From: Roseibium salinum
GTDB lineage: Bacteria; Pseudomonadota; Alphaproteobacteria; Rhizobiales; Stappiaceae
Assembly: GCF_026240905.1 (NCBI RefSeq)
Contig: NZ_JAPEVI010000003.1
Span: 4,652,501-4,716,500, forward strand
DNA: 64,000 bases
Reading direction: 5' to 3'
How positions within the stretch are numbered: the first letter of the stretch is position 1; each line of letters starts with the position of its first letter. Positions 1-7,810 of this stretch are shown piece after piece. Under the pieces are notes generated by a model. That model saw nothing but the letters and a program-made list of their open reading frames with translations. It made no database searches and was not told the origin of the DNA. Both the position numbers and the translations under genes were made by a program.

Positions 1-435
1 ATATGGAAATACTGCGACCCCTGCCCGGCGAAGCAGAAGACCGTGGGAAGGGACGGGGATGAGGAAAGCATGCTAGGACCCTGGTCGAGACGCCGCAGTC
101 CGCCTTTGTTGCACGGGCCGGTAACACCCGGCAAGGGAGAGACAATAGCGTGCCGGAGCCTCCGGCAGGCTTCCGGGCTCGGTTGTGGACATGGGGGCAG
201 CGGGTTGCTGGTCGGTGCCTCACCGCTTGACGCCGACATGTCGTTGGGAAACACTTGACCTGACACAAGGCGAGGCGGAGCCCGGACCCTTCGGAATTCT
301 CGAACCCTTTCAATTGAGACAGATTTTAAATGTTGTAACCGGGTGGCCCCGTCTTCAAAGTGCTCGGCGAACGCACCCGATTTCGTCCCGATATTCAGCC
401 TGAGACCCAGGCGTAATTGTTTGAGAGACGCGCAG
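1..435. other. non-coding, hairpin-rich upstream region
   Basis: I see no convincing gene here: the short open frames have no recognisable product and overlap one another. Two perfect GC hairpins lie close together, one with arms 117-121/128-132 and one with arms 152-157/161-166. The stretch around 50-250 looks like a folded RNA or the scar of a mobile element, but I cannot assign it to a family. The last 130 bases are more AT-rich and lead into the P450 gene. Confidence 0.5.
305..345 (+). promoter_or_regulatory. possible promoter region for the P450/HCS operon
   Basis: An AT-rich island stands out from GC-rich flanks. It contains TTGAGA at 314-319, a 5-of-6 match to the sigma-70 -35 box, but no good -10 element sits 16-18 bases downstream. 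It is the only promoter-like patch ahead of the first plus-strand gene of the cluster. This is position-based inference. Confidence 0.22.
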
Positions 436-1686
436 ATGAACGAGTTCCGGAGCCCTGACGGCGGTGACATCGACTGGTGGCCATTGCTGTCCGATCCGGA
501 ATTTCTGGAACACCCCTATCCTCAATTGCGCCGCCTTCAGGACCTTGGCAGCGTTCATCTGGACAAGGCCAGCGGCATTTACTTCATCCTCGGCCACAGG
601 GCGTTCGCAAGGGTCGCGAAATCGACCGGCATGGGGCGGGACACGCGGCAATGGCGAGGCGGCTGGAATTCCGACGATTACCGTGCCAACGACCCGGTCG
701 GCCACCGGTTGTTCAGCGAATTCCAGTGGCAAATGATCAATTGCGACGGTGACGACCACCGGCGCATGCGCAAGGTCTATGAGCCGGCTTTCCGCTCGCA
801 GGCGATGAGCGCGATCGTCCCGCTGATTGAAAGACAGACACGGATCCTGCTGGACGCGATGCCGGAGAGCGGCGAAGTGGATTTCATCGAGGCTTTTGCC
901 GGTCCGTTGCCGCTGCGCATTCTATGCGAACTCTTCGATATTCCCGCCCACCTTGATGAACAGATCGGCGCCTGGAGCGCATCTCTGATCCGCATCGGCG
1001 ACATCCTGATGACGCCGGACCAGAAGGCGGAAGCGCTGGCAGCGCTCAATGTCTTCAAGGCCTTCCTGCGGGAGCAGATCAGAGCGCGGCAGGACGCCGA
1101 TGAAGACAACCTGATGGGGCTGGCGATCCGCGCCTACAAGGACGGCACGCTGGACGAGGACGAGACGCTTACAAATCTCGTCTCCATGTTGGTTGCCGGG
1201 CATGAGACGACCGTCACGTTGATCGGCAACGGCATGCTGCTTCTGCTGCGCCATCCAGAGGAAATGGCCCGTCTGAGAGCCGATCCGGGCCTGATGCGCA
1301 CGGCAATCGAGGAATTCCTGCGCATGGAGCCCGGCGGCAATATGATCCTGCGCGTTGCCCTGGAGGATTTCGAGGTCGAGGGAACACTGATCCCCAAAGG
1401 GTCGCCGGTCCTCGGCCTGACCGGCGCCATCAACCGCGATCCGGCACGCTTCGCCAATCCGGACAGGCTGGATGTCGGCCGGCCCGCAAATGCGCAGTTC
1501 ACCTTTGGCGGCGGCGCCCATTTCTGCATCGGTGCGCCGCTGGCCCGGCTGGAGGCGCAGGTCGCTTTTTCGGCGGTTCTTCAGAAATACGCGCGGATCG
1601 AACTTGCCGGTGATCCGCAGTGGCGGCTCGACCGGATGAATGCGCGCGGCCTCGGCCGCCTGCCCGTGCGGCTGGAGACAGCGTGA
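436..1686 (+). CDS. cytochrome P450 monooxygenase
   Basis: A 416-residue soluble bacterial P450. The I-helix oxygen-activation motif reads AGHETT, the K-helix ExxR is present in EEFLR, and the haem-binding loop is FGGGAHFCIG with the thiolate Cys. Length is normal for the family. I chose ATG 436 because a purine-rich GAGAG lies about 8 bases upstream; an in-frame GTG at 343 would add 31 residues unlike any P450 N-terminus. The stop overlaps the next start (TGATG), so it is translationally coupled to the HMG-synthase-like gene. As the only P450 in the cluster it is probably a tailoring hydroxylase, or an oxidase that forms a ring or acetal, acting on the polyketide. The substrate cannot be read from sequence. 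It needs a ferredoxin partner, and none is encoded nearby. Confidence 0.9.
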   Translation: MNEFRSPDGGDIDWWPLLSDPEFLEHPYPQLRRLQDLGSVHLDKASGIYFILGHRAFARVAKSTGMGRDTRQWRGGWNSDDYRANDPVGHRLFSEFQWQMINCDGDDHRRMRKVYEPAFRSQAMSAIVPLIERQTRILLDAMPESGEVDFIEAFAGPLPLRILCELFDIPAHLDEQIGAWSASLIRIGDILMTPDQKAEALAALNVFKAFLREQIRARQDADEDNLMGLAIRAYKDGTLDEDETLTNLVSMLVAGHETTVTLIGNGMLLLLRHPEEMARLRADPGLMRTAIEEFLRMEPGGNMILRVALEDFEVEGTLIPKGSPVLGLTGAINRDPARFANPDRLDVGRPANAQFTFGGGAHFCIGAPLARLEAQVAFSAVLQKYARIELAGDPQWRLDRMNARGLGRLPVRLETA

Positions 1687-2942
1687 TGACGATTCCGGTC
1701 GGCATTGAAGCCATGAATGTGTTCGGCGGCATGGCCTATCTCGATGTCCGCGAACTCTGCGACCATCGCGGCCTGGACCTGCCCCGGTTCGAAAACCTCT
1801 TGATGCAGGAAAAAGCCGTCGCCCTGCCTTACGAGGACCCGATCACCTTTGCGGTCAATGCAGCAAAACCCATTGTCGACCGGCTGAGCGAAGACGAGCG
1901 CGGCCGGATCGAGATGATCATCACCTGCACCGAATCCGGGATCGATTTCGGCAAGTCGATCAGCACTTACGTGCAGAAACATCTGGACCTGCCCTCCAAT
2001 TGCCGCCTGTTCGAACTGAAACAGGCCTGCTATTCCGGCACCGCGGGTCTGCAGATGGCGGTCAATTTCGTCTTGTCGCAGACTTCGCCCGGCGCAAAGG
2101 CGCTGGTCATCGCAACGGATATCTCCCGCTTCGCGCTTGCCGATGCCGCCGCCATCCAGGAGTGGGCCTATTCGGAACCGACTTCAGGCGCCGGCGCCGT
2201 GGCCATGCTTGTTTCCGATCAGCCGCACGTGTTCCGGCTCGACCAAGGAGCCTACGGAAACCATGCCTTCGAAGTGATGGACACCTGCCGTCCGGGGCTG
2301 GATACGGAAGCCGGCGATGCGGATCTGTCGCTGATGGCCTATCTCGATTGCTGCACGGCCGCCTTCGAAGACTATTCGCGCCGGGTCGAGAATGCGGACT
2401 TCCAGACCACATTCGACCAGCTTTGCTTTCACACGCCCTTTGGCGGCATGGTCAAGGGCGCGCACAGGCAACTGATGCGAAAGCTTTACAAGGCAAAGCC
2501 CGATGCGATTGCCGAGGATTTCGACAGACGGCTGGCGCCGAGCCTTTCCTACGGCAAAAGGGTCGGCAACACGGCCGGCGGATCGGTGTTCGTGGCCCTA
2601 GCGGGCACCATCGACAGTGTTGCGCCGCATGAACCGATCCGGGTGGGTCTCTTCTCCTACGGGTCCGGCTGCTGCTCGGAATTCTTCAGCGGTGTGGTCA
2701 CGCAGGAGGGAGCAGAACGGTTGCGGGCCATGAGAATTCCGGATCAGCTGGATCGCCGCTACCGGCTTTCGATTGCCGAATACGAGAACCTCCTGTCGGG
2801 AGGCGCGGCGATCCGCTTCGGCACGAAGGAGAGCGTGCTGGACCACGGCATCATTCCTGGAGCCTTTCCGGAAAATGGCGACGGAACCCGGCTGGTTCTG
2901 GAGCGGATAGAAGGCTATCACCGGAAATATATCTGGATCTGA
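1686..2942 (+). CDS. HMG-CoA synthase-like enzyme of the beta-branching cassette (HCS)
   Basis: A 418-residue PksG/CurD/PedP-type enzyme. It condenses acetyl-donor ACP with the beta-keto group of the PKS-bound chain to give an HMG-like branch. The HMG-synthase triad is visible: Glu in CTESG, nucleophile Cys in QACYSGT, and His in FHTPFGG. The start ATG overlaps the P450 stop by one base. It is followed by the other cassette members in the usual company (ACP, decarboxylating KS, ECH1). The matching acceptor site is the pair of Trp-flagged ACPs in PKS1 module 5. Primary-metabolism HMG-CoA synthase is unlikely in this context. Confidence 0.94.
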   Translation: MTIPVGIEAMNVFGGMAYLDVRELCDHRGLDLPRFENLLMQEKAVALPYEDPITFAVNAAKPIVDRLSEDERGRIEMIITCTESGIDFGKSISTYVQKHLDLPSNCRLFELKQACYSGTAGLQMAVNFVLSQTSPGAKALVIATDISRFALADAAAIQEWAYSEPTSGAGAVAMLVSDQPHVFRLDQGAYGNHAFEVMDTCRPGLDTEAGDADLSLMAYLDCCTAAFEDYSRRVENADFQTTFDQLCFHTPFGGMVKGAHRQLMRKLYKAKPDAIAEDFDRRLAPSLSYGKRVGNTAGGSVFVALAGTIDSVAPHEPIRVGLFSYGSGCCSEFFSGVVTQEGAERLRAMRIPDQLDRRYRLSIAEYENLLSGGAAIRFGTKESVLDHGIIPGAFPENGDGTRLVLERIEGYHRKYIWI

Positions 2943-2958
2943 AATCAGGAAGACCAAG

Positions 2959-3204
2959 TTGGACGCGAACAAGATTGCCGAGATCATCATTGCGGAAATC
3001 CGCGAGACCGTCCCCGAACTGGCCGGCCAGACGATCACCGAAGCCGATTCCATGGCGGATCTCGGGGTCGATTCCATCGAGCGCAGCGAGGTCATCCTCG
3101 CCGTGATGGAACAACTCGGCCTGAAGATCCCGATGGTTCAGTTGCACGGCCCGCGCAACATCGGCGAACTTGCGGACCTTCTGCACGCAAAATCCGCCGG
3201 GTGA
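2959..3204 (+). CDS. discrete acyl carrier protein, donor ACP of the HCS cassette
   Basis: An 81-residue ACP with the phosphopantetheine attachment Ser in LGVDSIERSEV. It should carry malonyl, which the neighbouring KS decarboxylates to acetyl-ACP for the HMG-synthase reaction (the AcpK/PedN role). The start is TTG, supported by an AGGAAG ribosome-binding sequence about 7 bases upstream and by normal ACP length. It lies 16 bases after the HCS stop and 4 bases before the GTG of the KS gene. It lacks the Trp flag of acceptor ACPs, as expected for a donor. Confidence 0.92.
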   Translation: MDANKIAEIIIAEIRETVPELAGQTITEADSMADLGVDSIERSEVILAVMEQLGLKIPMVQLHGPRNIGELADLLHAKSAG

Positions 3205-3208
3205 GCCG

Positions 3209-4435
3209 GTGAGGATCGGGATCTCAGGAATTGGCGTTGCCTGCGGGGCCGGTCACGGCAAGGCCGCGTTCAGCGAGGCGCTGTTCGAGACACCCGATCT
3301 GTTTTCATATCTGGGCCGCGAGGGACGGGAACCGGCAGAGGGGGACACTCCGTTCATCGGGGTCGAGATGCCGGAGCCGCCGGCGATTCTGCCGCCCCGC
3401 ATTGCCAGAACCGTGGGCCTCAGTGCCCGGGCCGCGGTTTCGGTGCTGAGCGAAGCGTGGCAGGAAGCGGGGCTCGACCACGTCGACCCGGAACGGATCG
3501 GCCTTGTGGTGGGTGGCAGCAACCTGATGTCCCGCGAAAGGGAACTCGCGCTCGGGGAATACGCCGGCCGGTTGTCCTATGTCCCGCCGCGGCACGGTCA
3601 TATGTTCCAGGACACGGATATTTGCGGCGTCTGCGCCACGGTGTTTCCGATCCGCGGCTTCGCCGTGACGGTTGGCGCGGCATCGGCAAGCGGGGCCGTG
3701 GCCGTGATCCAGGCCGTCGACGCCATCCGATCCGGCCGGGTGGATGTCTGCATAGCGCTAGGTGCCCTGCAGGATTTATCCGCTCACGACCTTCAGGCCC
3801 TGCGGGCCATGGGGGCGATGGGCTCCAGCCGGTTCGCGAACAGTCCCTCGAAGGCCTGCAGGCCGATGGACGCCGACCGCGACGGCTTCATCTACGGGGA
3901 AGCCTCCGCCGCGCTCGTTATCAGCCGGACGGATCGGGTGAACAGCCCGAAGCTCTATGGCAGTGTTCTCGGGACGGGAATTTTCAATGACGGAACCCGT
4001 GGCCCGGAACCGAACAGCGACGGACAGGCAAGGGCGGCAGGGAAAGCTCTGGCCGAAGCCGGGTTGACGGCGGCCGGGATTGACTATGTCAACGGCCACG
4101 CCACTGGGACACCGGCCGGGGACACAGAGGAACTGGAGACCTACCGGATGCTGGAGTTGCAAAACGCCCACATCAACGCCACCAAGTCCATATTCGGCCA
4201 TGGCCTCAGCGCCTCGGGGGCGATCGAGGTGGCCGCCGTACTCATGCAGATGGAGGAGGGGCGCCTGCACCCGACCCGCAATCTGGATCATCCTCTCGAC
4301 CCGGCAGTCAACTGGGTCGGACCCCGGGCAGCAAATCACGCCATCCGCCATGCGCTGAAATTCTCTTTCGGTTTCGGCGGCGTCAACACGGCCCTGGTCC
4401 TCGGCGTGCCCGGCAGCGGAAAGCAATCAAAATGA
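3209..4435 (+). CDS. decarboxylating ketosynthase of the HCS cassette (Cys to Ser)
   Basis: A 408-residue free-standing KS of the PksF/CurC/PedM group. It decarboxylates malonyl-ACP to acetyl-ACP and does not condense. At the nucleophile position the sequence reads AASASG where condensing FabF-type enzymes have TACTSG, so Cys is replaced by Ser, the known signature of this subgroup. Both catalytic His are kept, in NGHATGT and FGHGLSASG. The start is GTG 3209, four bases after the ACP stop; longer in-frame starts would overlap the ACP gene and add unrelated residues. The stop overlaps the next ATG (ATGA). Confidence 0.92.
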   Translation: MRIGISGIGVACGAGHGKAAFSEALFETPDLFSYLGREGREPAEGDTPFIGVEMPEPPAILPPRIARTVGLSARAAVSVLSEAWQEAGLDHVDPERIGLVVGGSNLMSRERELALGEYAGRLSYVPPRHGHMFQDTDICGVCATVFPIRGFAVTVGAASASGAVAVIQAVDAIRSGRVDVCIALGALQDLSAHDLQALRAMGAMGSSRFANSPSKACRPMDADRDGFIYGEASAALVISRTDRVNSPKLYGSVLGTGIFNDGTRGPEPNSDGQARAAGKALAEAGLTAAGIDYVNGHATGTPAGDTEELETYRMLELQNAHINATKSIFGHGLSASGAIEVAAVLMQMEEGRLHPTRNLDHPLDPAVNWVGPRAANHAIRHALKFSFGFGGVNTALVLGVPGSGKQSK

Positions 4436-5181
4436 GCTTTGAGACGCTGAACGTCAGTATCGCCGGGGGTGTGTGCCGGATCGGGTTCAACCGACCCGAT
4501 GCGGGAAATGCCATCAACGACCGGATGGTCGAGGAATTCGCGCAGGCCCTTGAAACCTGCGCCCGTGGAACCGGAGCGGACGGCAAGCCGGTCTCGATTG
4601 TCGTGATCGAGGGAAACGGGGAAGTCTTTTGCGCGGGCGGGGATTTCAAGGCCGTCTCGGAGACCGGATCCGCCGGGGATCCCGAGCCGCTCTACGACAT
4701 CTGGCGCGAGCTTGCGCAGGGGCCCTTCGTGACCATCAGCCTCGTGAAAGGCCGGGTGAACGCGGGGGGTGTCGGCTTTGTTGCCGCGTCCGATATCGTC
4801 ATTGCGGACAAGTCCGCCAGTTTCGGACTGTCGGAATTGCTCTTCGGGCTGTTTCCGGCCTGCGTCCTGCCGTTTCTCGTCCGCCGCATCGGTCATCAGA
4901 AGGCGCATTACATGACGCTGATGACCAAACCGGTCAGCGCGGCCGATGCGCTCGGCTCCGGGCTCGTCGATGTCCTGGCGGACGACGCCGAGACGGCCCT
5001 CCGCCAGCATCTGGCGCGGCTTCAACATCTCAACAAGCAGGCGATCGCGCGCTACAAGGCCTATATGAACGCCTGCAGCGGCAGTGCCGACCGGGACAAA
5101 GCCTCGGCGCTCGAGGCAAACCGGGCCTTTTTTCAGATCCAGAGATCCTTTCCGGGATCCGCCGTTATGTCACGGAATTGA
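4432..5181 (+). CDS. enoyl-CoA hydratase-like dehydratase ECH1 of the HCS cassette
   Basis: A 249-residue crotonase-fold enzyme of the PksH/CurE/PedL kind. It dehydrates the HMG-type intermediate on the acceptor ACP. The oxyanion-hole segments FCAGGDF and GRVNAGGVGF are visible, and an acidic residue lies in LSELLFGLFPA. The start overlaps the KS stop by 4 bases. The decarboxylating partner ECH2 is not separate: it is embedded in PKS1 module 5. The 3' end overlaps the convergent amidotransferase gene by 17 bases, leaving no room for a terminator. Confidence 0.92.
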   Translation: MSFETLNVSIAGGVCRIGFNRPDAGNAINDRMVEEFAQALETCARGTGADGKPVSIVVIEGNGEVFCAGGDFKAVSETGSAGDPEPLYDIWRELAQGPFVTISLVKGRVNAGGVGFVAASDIVIADKSASFGLSELLFGLFPACVLPFLVRRIGHQKAHYMTLMTKPVSAADALGSGLVDVLADDAETALRQHLARLQHLNKQAIARYKAYMNACSGSADRDKASALEANRAFFQIQRSFPGSAVMSRN

Positions 5182-7162
5182 AGTTCCCCTGGGAGGCATA
5201 GGCGCCGCCTGTCTCGGCCAGGTTCACGGCTTTCTCCAGCGGCGGCAGAATCGGCTCGCTCAAGCCCTGGCGTTGCACGAATTTCCGGTGCAGCAGGCAT
5301 ATGGACAGGAGATAGAGGAAGGTCTGGTTTTCCTTCGTGCTGATCTCGCTTGCCGGCCGTTCAAGCACCCTGTTCGCCAGGCGCTGCGCGAATTTCGCAT
5401 TCAGGAACGGCATTTTTTCCAGTTCGCCGTCGCTTAGCACCAGGTCCAGGTAATCCGGACGCTGCGCTGCGAAGGCCGCGGCATCGGGTGCGCGGTAGGG
5501 GAATTTGCGTTTGTCGATGATCGCATCCGGCAGGCGGCCCCTAAAGGCCTCGCGCAGCAGACGCTTTTCGGTAAAGCCGTCATCGAATTTCAGGTTGATC
5601 GACGTCGCAAGGGCAAAAACCTCCGGGTCGAGGAACGGGCAGCGGTTTTCCACTCCGTGCGAGAAGCTCATGCGCTCCCCTTGAGTCGACAGCAGATAGC
5701 CGGGCAGAAGCGTCTTGTATTCGAGCCACTGGGCCTTTTCGACCGAGGAAAGCTTCTGATAGCCGCCATTTGCGGCCACATAATCGGAAATCGCCTGAAA
5801 CGGCGGCGCCGGATCGTTCAGGAGCCGCGCGGAAAACTGACCGTTCTGGAACCGGAGTTCGTGGGAAAACAGGCCGGGCATCTTCTCGCTCGAGAACTGA
5901 TGGTAGAGCCCGGTGACCGCCGCAATGTCCTCTGGCCCATAGTGGGAAAGATGCGGATAGAGCCTTTCCAGCTTGCTGCGCCGGGCGTCTTCGGCAAGTT
6001 GGTTCCAGGCCTCGCGCAGGAGGGTTTCCTTGAAGAGGTCGTACCCGAGAAATGCCTCGTCGGCGCCTTCCCCGCTGAGGATCACCTTTATGCCTACCTG
6101 CCGGGTGCGTTTCGCCAGCAGATACATCGGCACGAACGCGCTTCGGAACGCCGGAACTTCGGCGTGATAGACCGCCTCGGGCGTGCTGTCCGCAATGTCC
6201 GCATAAGTGATGCGTTGTGCGTGGTGGCGGGTTCCCAGATGGTTCGAGATCAGCTTCTGTTCGGCGGATTCGTCGAACTCCGCGTCTTCGAATTCGACAG
6301 AGAATGTCGACAGCGGCCTGCTGGAGAACTCCCCGGCGAGCGCGGCGACGATGGCCGAATCCACGCCGCCGCTGAGATAGACACCGACCTCGACATCGCT
6401 GCGCAGGCGCAGTTCGACACTCCGGGTCAGGCGTTCCCGGACGAGCTGAAGCGCCTCTGCCTGCGTGGCGACATCGGGTCCGGCATCAAACCTGAGATCC
6501 GTATAGGTGTGCGTGACAAGACTGCCGTCTTTCCAGGACAGCCACTGTCCCATCGGCAGGCTGTCGATGCCGCGGAAACCGGACTGGTGGGGCAGGGGCG
6601 TCCATTGGCCCAGGATCGACGACAACTGCCCCGGGTCCTGCTCGAAGGCGAAACCCGGTATTGCCAGGAAGGCCTTCATCTCTGATGCGAAAAGCAGTGA
6701 GTTGCCGTGCTGTGCATAAAAGAGCGGCCGCTTGCCGAACCGGTCGCGCGCCAGGACGAGTTCTCCGCTCGCACTGTCGTAAAGCGCAAAGGCGAAGCCG
6801 CCGTTGAACTTCTTCAGGCAATCCGGACCCCAGGCGATCCAGGCATTGAGAACGACCTCGGTGTCGCAGCGGGTCTGAAAACTGTACCCGGCCGCTTCCA
6901 GCGTCATGCGCAGTTCGCGGTAGTTGTAGATCTCGCCATTATAGCAGAGCCAGTATCTGCCGGACCGGTCGCTGAAGGGCTGCGCGCCCCACTGGGGGTC
7001 GAGGATGGCAAGCCGGACCGCTCCCATGGCAAAGCCGTGGTCGACCACATAGCCGGCTCCGTCCGGTCCCCGGTGGCCGATATGGGCGAGCATCGATCTG
7101 ATATCGACGGCCAGCGCCTCGGCGCGAACAGCGGGATTTGATATGCCGGCGATACCGCACAT
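5165..7162 (-). CDS. asparagine synthetase-like amidotransferase (glutarimide-type AMT)
   Basis: A 665-residue two-domain enzyme. The N-terminal glutaminase domain begins MCGIAGISN, so Cys2 becomes the Ntn nucleophile. The C-terminal synthetase domain has the PP-loop YLSGGVDSA around residue 260. I set the start at ATG 7162 because Cys must be residue 2; a TTG three codons upstream would bury it. In glutarimide polyketide pathways the homologous enzyme amidates malonyl on a dedicated ACP to make the malonamyl starter. The ACP gene 20 bases upstream on the same strand fits this exactly. A housekeeping AsnB role is possible but unlikely inside this locus. The pair runs opposite to the rest of the cluster. 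Confidence 0.9.
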   Translation of the reverse strand: MCGIAGISNPAVRAEALAVDIRSMLAHIGHRGPDGAGYVVDHGFAMGAVRLAILDPQWGAQPFSDRSGRYWLCYNGEIYNYRELRMTLEAAGYSFQTRCDTEVVLNAWIAWGPDCLKKFNGGFAFALYDSASGELVLARDRFGKRPLFYAQHGNSLLFASEMKAFLAIPGFAFEQDPGQLSSILGQWTPLPHQSGFRGIDSLPMGQWLSWKDGSLVTHTYTDLRFDAGPDVATQAEALQLVRERLTRSVELRLRSDVEVGVYLSGGVDSAIVAALAGEFSSRPLSTFSVEFEDAEFDESAEQKLISNHLGTRHHAQRITYADIADSTPEAVYHAEVPAFRSAFVPMYLLAKRTRQVGIKVILSGEGADEAFLGYDLFKETLLREAWNQLAEDARRSKLERLYPHLSHYGPEDIAAVTGLYHQFSSEKMPGLFSHELRFQNGQFSARLLNDPAPPFQAISDYVAANGGYQKLSSVEKAQWLEYKTLLPGYLLSTQGERMSFSHGVENRCPFLDPEVFALATSINLKFDDGFTEKRLLREAFRGRLPDAIIDKRKFPYRAPDAAAFAAQRPDYLDLVLSDGELEKMPFLNAKFAQRLANRVLERPASEISTKENQTFLYLLSICLLHRKFVQRQGLSEPILPPLEKAVNLAETGGAYASQGNFNSVT

Positions 7163-7182
7163 GAAATGCAACCTACACGAGT

Positions 7183-7437
7183 TCAGGCTTGTGAACGTTC
7201 CGCAACCTTCTTTGCCACGGCCTGCTCGATCTGTTCGAGGCTGACCATGACGCCACCGGTCATTTCCTGCTCGGTGAACTTTATGTCGAATTCTTTTTCC
7301 AGAAACCGGATCAACTGTATATACCCGAAGGAATCCACCACCCCCTCCTTGAAGAGGTCGGAAGTCTCCGGGAACGTCTCGTCGAATTCAATCAGAAATT
7401 GATCTTCGATGAAATCGCGAATTTTACCCTTGGCCAC
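7183..7437 (-). CDS. discrete ACP paired with the amidotransferase
   Basis: An 84-residue carrier protein with the attachment Ser in GVVDSFGYIQLI. It differs from the HCS donor ACP and from the PKS ACPs, with an acidic N-terminal half. GTG 7437 is preceded by CAGGAG at good spacing; upstream in-frame residues look non-coding. It is cotranscribed with the amidotransferase, 20 bases apart. The likely job is to hold malonyl while it is amidated, then to feed the starter to KS1 of PKS1. Confidence 0.88.
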   Translation of the reverse strand: MAKGKIRDFIEDQFLIEFDETFPETSDLFKEGVVDSFGYIQLIRFLEKEFDIKFTEQEMTGGVMVSLEQIEQAVAKKVAERSQA

Positions 7438-7810
7438 GGGATACTCCTGACGCGGTCGCCGGTACTGGTGCCAAGGCTGTCCAAAGACGCGCCCCGCTTC
7501 ACCCGGTCGACTGAACTTCCACGGTATCCAAAGGATCGCACAAGGGACAGTCCTTTCAAGGTAAAACACGGATTTTTCTAAAGGAAACTTTTCGGAAAAA
7601 ACGATGGTTGACGCTGTTCTTCTGCTTGCGCGCATCGGGCCGCGCGAATAGCATTCGGGCCGTGGCTGATTGGAAAATACATTTTGACCAGTAGTTGCCA
7701 GGGCGGACATTCCGGCGCTGCCGCAGCGCAGCAGTCGCGAGTCGCGCACGGTAAGGTAGGTACCCCATCGGGGACCATTCCGGGGGAATAACCACCACGA
7801 TGGATGTTAA
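7438..7810. promoter_or_regulatory. divergent control region between starter genes and megasynthase operon
   Basis: A 373-bp gap without a gene, from which the ACP/amidotransferase pair reads leftward and the transporter-PKS operon reads rightward. It must hold at least two promoters, but I find no strong sigma-70 pair. Near its right end are two back-to-back hairpins: arms 7759-7766/7770-7776 with one bulged A, and arms 7777-7781/7785-7789. They would fall in the leader mRNA about 25-50 bases before ATG 7811. Neither is followed by a T run. Confidence 0.4.

Noticed and set aside
43..403. Small genes upstream of the P450
   Set aside because: The two overlapping short frames have no ribosome site, no motif and atypical composition.
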